DNA of 64,000 bases, taken from Micromonospora sp. WMMD1082. Its GTDB lineage: Bacteria; Actinomycetota; Actinomycetes; Mycobacteriales; Micromonosporaceae. Below, in pieces: positions 55,119 to 64,000 of this stretch. The DNA is taken from NCBI RefSeq assembly GCF_029626175.1, contig NZ_JARUBM010000002.1, forward strand, positions 4,667,001 to 4,731,000. Direction: 5' to 3'. The first letter of the stretch is position 1. Every line of letters begins with the position of its first letter. The notes under the pieces were generated by a model. It worked only from the letters and a program-made list of their open reading frames with translations, was not told where the DNA came from and did not search any database. The translations under genes and the position numbers were made by a program.

Positions 55119-55228
55119 TCCGAGAGGTTACCGCCAGGTGCGCGGCGAGGTCACCGCCCGGGCCGTGCGGTGCGTAGGTCCGCGACGGGAACGATTTGCC
55201 CTGGCGGGCGAATCGATACATGCGCATC

Positions 55229-55257
55229 TTGACGAAGTGGTTGCCTGTGAGTAGCGT
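55229..55257 (+). promoter_or_regulatory. chitinase promoter
   Basis: TTGACG (55229-55234) and TAGCGT (55252-55257) are separated by exactly 17 nt, the best sigma-70-like pair in the window. The leader downstream contains the palindrome at 55272-55282. Confidence 0.75.
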
Positions 55258-55271
55258 CTCCTCATCCTTTT

Positions 55272-55282
55272 GGAAAGTTTCC
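55272..55282. promoter_or_regulatory. palindromic operator candidate GGAAAGTTTCC
   Basis: An 11-bp palindrome with a single central base, 15 nt after the -10 element, within the start of the chitinase transcript. Its position fits a repressor operator. I recall similar sequences upstream of secreted glycoside hydrolases in actinobacteria, but could not check this. Confidence 0.5.
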
Positions 55283-55302
55283 TAACTGTTTGGAGACGCC
55301 AC

Positions 55303-56928
<1,626 letters not shown>

Positions 56929-56955
56929 GCCGACGGCCGACGCACCACCCACACG

Positions 56956-56987
56956 ACGGGGAGGGGCCCGCACCGGCCCCTCCCCGT
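56956..56987 (+). terminator. terminator after chitinase
   Basis: Perfect 13-bp stem (56956-56968 with 56975-56987) and a 6-nt loop, 27 bp after the stop. Confidence 0.8.
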
Positions 56988-57082
56988 CCGGCGTGCCTGG
57001 GGGTCCTCTCCGGCGCCCCGGGGCGGGTGTGACAGACTCGCCGCTCGACTGTGTCTCGATGTCCGCCGTCGAGGAGGTAGCG

Positions 57083-57565
57083 ATGCGGGTCACGTACCGG
57101 CGACCGGCGACCGTCGCCGTGCTGCTCGCGACCGTGCCGTTCGCCCTGTCCGGCTGCGGGCTCGTCGGCGGGGAGGACGAGGCGGAGCAGCCCGGGCGGG
57201 CCCCCGCCGAGGAGGCCACGCTGCAGTCCCGGGAGCGGGTCCAGGCGTACCTCGACGCGATGGCGGCCAAGGACGTGGCGGCCGGTCGCGGCCAGCTCTG
57301 CGCGGTGCTGCACGAGGCGTTCGACGCCGCCGCCACCGAACCGAACGGTGACTTCGCCGACCACTTCGAGGTGTCGGGGGCCGAGATCACCGACATCCGG
57401 CCGGGCCCGGCCGGGCAGGAGGTCAGCACCTCCGTCACGGTGGCGGTCGGCAGCCGCAAGGCGACCCGTCCGCTGCTGTTCACGGTCACCCGCGACGGCC
57501 TCGACTGGTGCATCTCCGACGAGCGACCCGGTGCGAACAGCCCGGCACCGGTGCCGACGCCCTGA
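57083..57565 (+). CDS. small secreted lipoprotein
   Basis: 160-residue lipoprotein with signal LLATVPFALSGC (lipidated Cys at about residue 25), then an acidic linker and a compact domain with VRVAVGSRKATRPLL-like strands. It has the general shape of the small SnoaL/NTF2-like putative lipoproteins but no family can be named. ATG 57083 has GAGGAGG 5 nt upstream; the longer frame from 56993 is not supported. Confidence 0.7.
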   Translation: MRVTYRRPATVAVLLATVPFALSGCGLVGGEDEAEQPGRAPAEEATLQSRERVQAYLDAMAAKDVAAGRGQLCAVLHEAFDAAATEPNGDFADHFEVSGAEITDIRPGPAGQEVSTSVTVAVGSRKATRPLLFTVTRDGLDWCISDERPGANSPAPVPTP

Positions 57566-59059
<1,494 letters not shown>

Positions 59060-59087
59060 CGCGAGGAGTGAGCTTGCGAGCCCCGCA

Positions 59088-59153
59088 GTCGGCGGCCGAA
59101 AGGACGACCGTGGCTGAGCGGTCGGCGGCCGACGGAACGACCGTGGCCGAGGA
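59088..59153 (+). repeat. 33-bp tandem duplication at the ltaE start
   Basis: Two copies of 33 bp starting at 59088 and 59121 (GTCGGCGGCCGA...), differing at several bases. Each copy contains a GTG start candidate, and the first also AAGGA. The encoded repeat is SA-A/D-x-TTVAE. Confidence 0.8.
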
Positions 59154-60186
59154 GTCGGCGCGGGTGCTGGCCGACCTGCGTTCGGACACCGTGACCCGGC
59201 CCACCGACGGGATGCGGCAGGCGATGGCCACCGCCGAGGTCGGCGACGATGTCTACGGCGAGGACCCGACGGTCAACGCCCTGGAGGCCGAGGTCGCCGC
59301 GGTGTTCGGGCACGAGGCCGCGCTGTTCTGCCCGAGCGGGTCGATGGCCAACCAGATCGCCCTGCAACTGCTGGTGCCGCCCGGCGCGGAGCTGCTCTGC
59401 GACGCCGACGCGCACGTGGTCACGTACGAGATGGGGGCCGCTGCCGCGTACGGCGGGATCACCTCGCGGACCTGGCCGGCGGTGGGCGCGGAGCTCGACC
59501 CCGACATGGTCGCCGGCATGATCCGCCCCGACGGATACTGGGCGGTGCCCACCCGCGCGATCGCCGTGGAGCAGACCCACAACCGGGGCGGCGGTGGGGT
59601 GATCCCGCTCGACACGCTGCGCGAGCTGCGCCGGGTCGCCGACGCCGAGCAGCTGGCGCTGCACTGTGACGGCGCCCGGATCTGGCACGCCCACGTGGCC
59701 GACGAGGTGCCGCTGGCCACCTACGGCGCGCTGTTCGACACGCTGTCGGTCTGCCTGTCCAAGGGGCTCGGCGCGCCGGTCGGTTCGCTGGTCGTCGGCA
59801 CCGCCGAGCGGATCGGCCGGGCCCGGATGATCCGCAAGCGGATGGGCGGTGGGCTGCGCCAGGCCGGCATCCTGGCCGCCGCCGGACGGTACGCCCTGGC
59901 CCACCACGTCGACCGGCTCGCCGCCGACCACGCGAAGGCGGCCCGGCTGGCCGAGGCGATCGCCCCGTTCGGGGTGCTGGCCGCGCCCGTGCGCACCAAC
60001 CTGGTCCCGCTGGACCTGACCAAGGCGCCGCTGGACGCGCCGGCCCTCGCCGCCGCCGCCCGCGCCGAGGGGGTGCTGATCTCGGTGCTCGGCCCCCGTA
60101 CCGCCCGCCTGGTCACCCACCTGGACGTCACCGACGCGGCAATCGACCACGCCGCCGCCACCCTCACCCACATCCTCCGCACCTGA
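59110..60186 (+). CDS. ltaE: low-specificity L-threonine aldolase
   Basis: PLP enzyme cleaving L-threonine or allo-threonine to glycine and acetaldehyde, 358 residues. It begins [16 protein letters not shown], with the PLP Lys in [11 protein letters not shown] and [13 protein letters not shown], typical of the family. Start GTG 59110 is favoured (AAGGA 5 nt upstream); a GTG in the second duplicated unit is the alternative. The gene follows aroG by 50 bp. Confidence 0.9.
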   Translation: MAERSAADGTTVAEESARVLADLRSDTVTRPTDGMRQAMATAEVGDDVYGEDPTVNALEAEVAAVFGHEAALFCPSGSMANQIALQLLVPPGAELLCDADAHVVTYEMGAAAAYGGITSRTWPAVGAELDPDMVAGMIRPDGYWAVPTRAIAVEQTHNRGGGGVIPLDTLRELRRVADAEQLALHCDGARIWHAHVADEVPLATYGALFDTLSVCLSKGLGAPVGSLVVGTAERIGRARMIRKRMGGGLRQAGILAAAGRYALAHHVDRLAADHAKAARLAEAIAPFGVLAAPVRTNLVPLDLTKAPLDAPALAAAARAEGVLISVLGPRTARLVTHLDVTDAAIDHAAATLTHILRT

Positions 60187-60318
60187 CCCCCCACCCCCCC
60201 ACCCCCCACCCCGGCGATCATGCACTTGTGGTCGCCGTTTCGGGGCTCCTGCCCCGGTATGCGACGACCACAACTGCATGATCGACGAGAGCGGGTGGGG
60301 TGGGGTGGGGTGGGGAAG
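60187..60318. other. convergent gap with C-rich and G-rich tracts
   Basis: The gap contains a C-rich tract at 60187-60212 and a G-rich tract at 60293-60315 (GGG(T)GGGG repeated), which are potential quadruplex formers on opposite strands, plus a palindrome between them. No coding signal was seen. Confidence 0.7.
60216..60283. repeat. intergenic palindrome D (GATCATGCA type)
   Basis: 19-bp arms at 60216-60234 and 60265-60283 with one mismatch, around a 30-nt centre that itself contains CGGGGC/GCCCCG. Shares outer GATCATG with palindrome A. Confidence 0.85.
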
Positions 60319-61190
60319 TTAGGGGAGGAGGCGGCGGAGGGTGGTGATGTCGGCGGCGTGGCCCAGGTGACGCTCGGTGGGGGTCTCGACCAGGATCGGG
60401 ACGCCGGCGGTGGCGGGGTGGCGCATCAACTCGGCGAACGCGGTTCGCCGATCATGCCCTTGCCGATGTTCTCGTGCCGGTCGCGGGTCGAGCCGCACAG
60501 GTCCTTCGAGTCGTTGGCGTGCACCAGCCGCAACCGGTCCGCTCCGACGGTGGCGACCAGGGTGTCCAGCGTTGCGGTCATCCCGCCCTCGGCGGCCAGG
60601 TCGTGCCCGGCGGCCCAGGCGTGGCAGGTGTCGAAGCAGACGCCGAGCCCCGGGTGCCGGTCGACCGCGTCGAGGTACGGCCCGAGCTGCTCCACCCGGC
60701 AGGCGAGCGACCGGCCGCCGCCGGCGCTCGGCTCGACCAGCAGCATCGGCCCGCCCGCGTCGGCGGCCGAGTCCAGCAGCGGCAGCAGCGACTCGCGTAC
60801 CTGCCGCATCGCCGCCTCGGCGTGCCCCGCGTCCACCGCGCTGCCGGCGTGGAACACCACCCCGCGCGCGCCGATCGCGGCGCCCCGGCGCAGCGCGTGG
60901 GCCAGGGTCTGCGTCGACCGCTCGACTGTCGCCACGGTCGGGGAGCCGAGGTTGACCAGCAGCGACGCGTGGATGTAGACCGCGACGCCCCGCTCGGCGC
61001 AGCCGTCGCGGAACAGCTCGTCCTGTGCCGGATCCCCCGCCGGCATCGCCCAGCCACGGGAGTTGCCGACGTAGACCTGCGCCACCTCCGAACCGGCCGC
61101 GTCGACGTACGGCAGTGCCGCCTTCGCCAGCCCGCCGGAGGTGGGCGTGTGCGCGCCGATCGGCCGGTGGCCGGGATCCGCGGCCGGCAT
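60319..61190 (-). pseudogene. nfo: frameshifted endonuclease IV (Nfo) family gene
   Basis: AP-endonuclease/deoxyribonuclease IV-like gene broken by one base. The first frame (61190 to 60426) carries GAHTPTSGGL, YIHASLLVNLGSP, FDTCHAWAAGHD and VHANDSKD, but runs into a stop after GKGMIGEPRSPS. Removing the frameshift continues as FAELMRHPATAGVPILVETPTERHLGHAADITTLRRLLP to TAA at 60319. The lost part contains the Glu ligand of ILVETP. The shift lies in CGGCGAACGCGGTTCGCCG (plus strand near 60431-60449), a perfect inverted repeat. ATG 61190 overlaps the kinase TGA. Confidence 0.85.
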
Positions 61191-63178
61191 CAGAAGCATC
61201 CGATGGTGATCTGGGTTCCCGGGGCGACCTGGGCGTTCTCGTTCGGGTTCTGGAACCGGGTGACGGCCTCCGGGTTGAACTGGACCGTCACCGGGAAGCC
61301 CTGGCTCTCCAGCACCTGCTTGGCCTGCTGGCACGGCAGGTCGATGACCCGGGGCACGGTCACCAGTGGCGGCCCCTCGCTCACCTCCAGCCGGATCTGG
61401 GCACCCCGCTCCACGCCGCTGCCGTCGGCCGGGCTCTGCCCGATCACCTCGTCGCGCGGCTTGTCGGACTCCTTGTGGGTCGGCTCCACCAGCACCAGGC
61501 CCAGCTGCGCGATCTGCGCGCGGGCGTCGTTGAGGGTCTTGCCGACCAGGTTCGGCACCGTGATCGGGGCCCGGCCCTTGCTGAGGATGACGGTGATCTC
61601 GTCGCCGGGCTTGACCTCCTTGCCCGCCTCCGGCCTGGTGGCCACCACCACGCCCTCCGGCAGGCCGTCGTCGTACCGGGCGCTGCCCTTGACGACCTCG
61701 AGTTGCGCGCTGACCAGGTCCGCCTCGGCCAGGTCGAACTCCTTGCCGACCACGTCCGGCAGCGGGAAGCGCTCCGGCCCCAGCGACAGGGTCAGGGTGA
61801 CGGTGCCGCCCCTGAGGATCCGGGCGGACGAGGCGGGCTCCTGCCCCACCACGCCGTCGCGCGGGACCTGCTCGTCGTGGCGCGGGTCGGCGTAGCGCAC
61901 GGTGAGGCCCGCCTGGGAGGCCTGTGCCTGCGCCTCGGCCTTGCTCAGGCTGACGAGTTGCGGCGTGGTGGTGTACCGGCCCACCCCGAACCACCAGCCG
62001 CCGAGCGCGGCCACCAGGCCGAGCACCACCACGACGGCGGCGACGGCGAGGCGCCCGCTGCCCTCACCCGCCAGCCGGGACCACAGCGCGGCCAGCCGGG
62101 AGCGCCAGTCGTCGCCGCCGTTCGAGGCCGCCCGGCGCCGACCGCGAGTCGGTGCGCCGCCCTCCGGCAGCCGGGCCCAGGTCGGCCGCTCGGGCGGGCG
62201 GACGGCCGCCACCACCATCGTCGGCTGGGACACGGCCGGGCCGTCGGGCACGGGGGAGAGCCTGGCGGTGTGGCTGTTCGGGTTGCCGAGGCCGTCCTGG
62301 GCCACCCGCACCTCGGCCAGCAACGTGCCGGCGTCGGCGGGGCGGGCCGTCGGGTCGCGCCGGGTCGCCCGGGCGACCAGGTCGTCGAGCACCCTCGGCA
62401 GGCCGGGCACCAGCGTCGACGGCGCGGGGACGTCCCGGTCGACGTGCTGCCAGGCGATGTCGATCGGCCGGTCACCGTCGTACGGCACCCGGCCGGTGAG
62501 CATCTCGAACAGCACGATGCCCGTCGAGTAGACGTCGGTGCGGGCGTCGGCGCGGCCGTCGGTGACCAACTCGGGAGCGACGTACGCCACGGTGGCCATC
62601 AACTGGTTGCCGCTGTCGTGGTCGGTGCTCGCCTCGACCGCCCGGGCCAGCCCGAAGTCGGTCACCTTGACCACGCTGTCGACGAGGTTGGCCGGGCCGC
62701 CGCTGGGTGCCTCGGCGACCAGCACGTTCTCCGGCTTGACGTCCCGGTGCACCAGCCCGGCCCGGTGGGCAGCGGTGATCGCGGCGAGCATCTGCTCGGT
62801 GATGGCCAGCGCCTCGTCCGGGTTGAGCCGGCGTCGCTCGGTCAGCACCTCGCGCAGCGTGCGCCCGCGGACGTACTCCATGACCAGGTACGGCCGCCCG
62901 GCGTGGTTGCCCTGGTCGTAGACCGCGACCACGTTGGGATGGGTGAGCCGGGCGATCGTCTTGGCCTCGTCGGTGAACCGGTCGACGAAGCTGGCGCGCC
63001 CGGCCTGGCCCGGCGGGCCCTGGGTCGAGTGGATGATCTTTACGGCGACGGTGCGTTCGAGCCGCTCGTCGGTGGCGGTGTACACGGTCGCCATGCCGCC
63101 ACGGGCCACGCGACCGCGAATGCGGTAGCGCCCGTCGATCAGCGAGCCCAGCAACGTGTCGGCGACCTGTGTGTCCAT
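61190..63178 (-). CDS. PASTA-domain serine/threonine protein kinase
   Basis: 662-residue receptor-like kinase of the PknB type. The cytoplasmic kinase domain has GRVARGGMATVY, VAVKII, HRDVKPENVL and DFG (TDFGLARA), all catalytic residues present. A basic linker and a single membrane helix near 375-395 follow, then four PASTA domains outside the cell that bind peptidoglycan or lipid II. It occupies the pknL position of M. tuberculosis, but PknL lacks this PASTA set. The endonuclease gene overlaps its stop by one base. Confidence 0.95.
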   Translation of the reverse strand: MDTQVADTLLGSLIDGRYRIRGRVARGGMATVYTATDERLERTVAVKIIHSTQGPPGQAGRASFVDRFTDEAKTIARLTHPNVVAVYDQGNHAGRPYLVMEYVRGRTLREVLTERRRLNPDEALAITEQMLAAITAAHRAGLVHRDVKPENVLVAEAPSGGPANLVDSVVKVTDFGLARAVEASTDHDSGNQLMATVAYVAPELVTDGRADARTDVYSTGIVLFEMLTGRVPYDGDRPIDIAWQHVDRDVPAPSTLVPGLPRVLDDLVARATRRDPTARPADAGTLLAEVRVAQDGLGNPNSHTARLSPVPDGPAVSQPTMVVAAVRPPERPTWARLPEGGAPTRGRRRAASNGGDDWRSRLAALWSRLAGEGSGRLAVAAVVVVLGLVAALGGWWFGVGRYTTTPQLVSLSKAEAQAQASQAGLTVRYADPRHDEQVPRDGVVGQEPASSARILRGGTVTLTLSLGPERFPLPDVVGKEFDLAEADLVSAQLEVVKGSARYDDGLPEGVVVATRPEAGKEVKPGDEITVILSKGRAPITVPNLVGKTLNDARAQIAQLGLVLVEPTHKESDKPRDEVIGQSPADGSGVERGAQIRLEVSEGPPLVTVPRVIDLPCQQAKQVLESQGFPVTVQFNPEAVTRFQNPNENAQVAPGTQITIGCF

Positions 63179-63186
63179 CGGCAGGC

Positions 63187-63215
63187 AGTCTATGTGTCGG
63201 GGGATGATGGTCGAA
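63187..63215 (-). promoter_or_regulatory. leaderless promoter of PASTA kinase
   Basis: TTCGAC (63215-63210) and TAGACT (63192-63187) are spaced by exactly 17 nt, and TAGACT ends 8 nt before the ATG at 63178. Confidence 0.7.
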
Positions 63216-63342
63216 CAGGATGCTACCGCCGGGCGCGGGTTTGCGGGTCCACCACGCGCACAGGGTGACGGTTCGTGCTGCTCAGCGTGGCTGTCGGGAG
63301 GTCGTTGACCCGGAGTGGGGGTGACGTGGCAGGGTGTTGCGC

Positions 63343-63726
63343 GTGACCGAATCCGTACCCGCCGAGGGCGCCGTGCCCGGGCCCGGCCCCGCCGACCCGG
63401 CGGCCTGGCTGACCCTGCCGGACGTCGCCGAGCGGCTCGACCTGCCGATCAGCAAGGTCCACCAGATGGTCCGGGACCGGGAGTTGATCGCGGTACGCCG
63501 CGACGGCGTCCGCCGGATCCCGGCGGATCTGGTGGCCAACCGCACCGTGCTCAAGCACCTGCCCGGCGTGCTCACCCTGCTGGCCGATGCCGGCTACGAC
63601 GACGAGGCCGCGCTGCGCTGGCTCTACGAGACCGACGACACGCTGTCCGGCCGTACGCCCGCCACCGCCCTCGCCGGCGACCAGGCCCGCGAGGTCAAGC
63701 GCCGCGCCCAGGCCCTCGGTTTCTGA
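63343..63726 (+). CDS. Rv2175c-like DNA-binding regulator
   Basis: 127-residue winged-helix-like protein: the segment WLTLPDVAERLDLPISKVHQMVRDRELIAVRRDGVRRI carries the helix-turn-helix, and the C-terminus ALGRTPATALAGDQAREVKRRAQAL is typical. In M. tuberculosis Rv2175c is phosphorylated by the neighbouring kinase PknL. Start GTG 63343 has CAGGGT 7 nt upstream; the GTG at 63334 would add three residues. It is divergent from the PASTA kinase. Confidence 0.85.
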   Translation: MTESVPAEGAVPGPGPADPAAWLTLPDVAERLDLPISKVHQMVRDRELIAVRRDGVRRIPADLVANRTVLKHLPGVLTLLADAGYDDEAALRWLYETDDTLSGRTPATALAGDQAREVKRRAQALGF

Positions 63727-63730
63727 GGGG

Positions 63731-64000
63731 TCAGTCGGCGCGGCGGGTGGCGGCGATGGCCAGGTCGACCAGGGCCTGGCGGGCCTCGGTGTCCAGGTCG
63801 ACGGCGGTCAGCGCGGCGAGCGCCGCGTCGGTCAGCGTGACGATGCGTTGCTCCGTGCGGGCCAGCGCGCCCGTGGCGACGATCAGCTCCCGCAGCCGGG
63901 CCGTCCCGGCGGCGTCCAGGCCCGGGTCGCCGAGCCCGCCGAGCAGCAGCGCGCGATCGGCCTTGTCGGCCGCCTCCAGCGTCGCCGCCACCAGGTAGGT
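63731..64000 (-). CDS. polyprenyl synthetase, C-terminal fragment
   Basis: Only the last about 89 residues are in the window (gene runs off the right edge). It reads TYLVAATLEAADKADRALLLGGLGDPGLDAAG and TLTDAALAALTAVDLDTEARQALVDLA, matching the C-terminus of trans-polyprenyl synthases (IdsA2-type in M. tuberculosis Rv2173, in the same relative position). It converges with the Rv2175c-like gene, separated by 4 bp. The aspartate-rich motifs lie off the edge, so product length cannot be inferred. Confidence 0.8.
   Translation of the reverse strand, partial: TYLVAATLEAADKADRALLLGGLGDPGLDAAGTARLRELIVATGALARTEQRIVTLTDAALAALTAVDLDTEARQALVDLAIAATRRAD

Overview
Organism and scale. This is chromosomal DNA of a very GC-rich actinobacterium. 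The gene content (caa3/bc1-type oxidase genes ctaC, ctaF, ctaE and qcrCAB, class II DAHP synthase, a PimB-type mannosyltransferase, a Cho-like nuclease, DUF3043, DUF574 methyltransferase, CBM2-GH18 chitinase) points to Micromonosporaceae, most likely Micromonospora or a close relative. That is recognition from memory; no search was run. Much of the window follows, with insertions, the order of the conserved Mycobacterium tuberculosis block Rv2173-Rv2206 (recalled): glycerate kinase, A-type Fe-S carrier, AdoK-like kinase, ctaC/ctaF, trpD, ctaE-qcrCAB, Cho-like nuclease, pimB, fadD15, SRPBCC, exoribonuclease, class II aroG, PASTA kinase, Rv2175c-like regulator, polyprenyl synthase. No rRNA, tRNA, IS element, integrase, phage or CRISPR array was seen, so this is mainly core chromosome with accessory genes slotted in.

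Layout. 0-6.4 kb: azlCD amino-acid exporter, DUF3043, murA, nadA, glycerate kinase, A-type Fe-S carrier. 6.6-9.2 kb: PfkB kinase, then a cysteine desulfurase/TusA pair on the other strand. 9.4-17.8 kb: respiratory block (ctaC, ctaF, ctaE, qcrCAB) interrupted by trpD, an orphan pseudo-receiver and a CtaG-like assembly protein. 18-28.5 kb: DUF4142 protein, RAM-domain protein, sugar nucleotidyltransferase with NUDIX, a RelA/SpoT paralog, Cho-like nuclease, NYN-domain protein, M48 protease, PimB-like transferase. 28.5-36.8 kb: signalling genes (degenerate GGDEF-EAL with DUF574 methyltransferase; NarL-type two-component pair), FadD15, SRPBCC, and a Cys-cluster protein. 36.8-45.6 kb: glucokinase, EEP phosphatase, FMO/BVMO with a hydrolase lacking its nucleophile, otsA, membrane protein, Tat lipoprotein beta-lactamase-like hydrolase, orphan P-loop kinase. 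45.7-54.5 kb: a 1221-residue cyclase-AAA-TPR regulator, Crp regulator, exoribonuclease, pfkA (with pyrophosphate-type residues), proC, DUF2203, GNAT. 54.6-64 kb: glutathione peroxidase, chitinase, lipoprotein, aroG, threonine aldolase, frameshifted endonuclease IV, PASTA kinase, Rv2175c-like regulator, and the C-terminus of a polyprenyl synthase.

How it works together. The strongest functional unit is aerobic respiration: CtaC, CtaE and CtaF are oxidase subunits and QcrCAB is the cytochrome bc1 complex; the catalytic subunit gene ctaD is not in the window. Fe-S and sulfur handling genes lie just upstream. Many operons show 1-8 bp start/stop overlaps (GTGA, TGATG), and about fifteen start codons have a TAnnnT-like -10 hexamer only 6-8 nt upstream, implying extensive leaderless transcription.

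Most notable observations: a homologous pair of 75-bp intergenic palindromes (7622-7696 and 53819-53893) with relatives at 6457-6515 and 60216-60283; a one-base frameshift within an inverted repeat in the endonuclease IV gene; D104/K124 in the phosphofructokinase; a hydrolase with Gly in place of its nucleophile coupled to an FMO; a RelA/SpoT paralog with an altered synthetase domain; a leaderless 7-codon uORF feeding an overlapping ORF chain into the M48 protease; and a palindrome in the chitinase leader. I found no clear wholly new multi-gene system.
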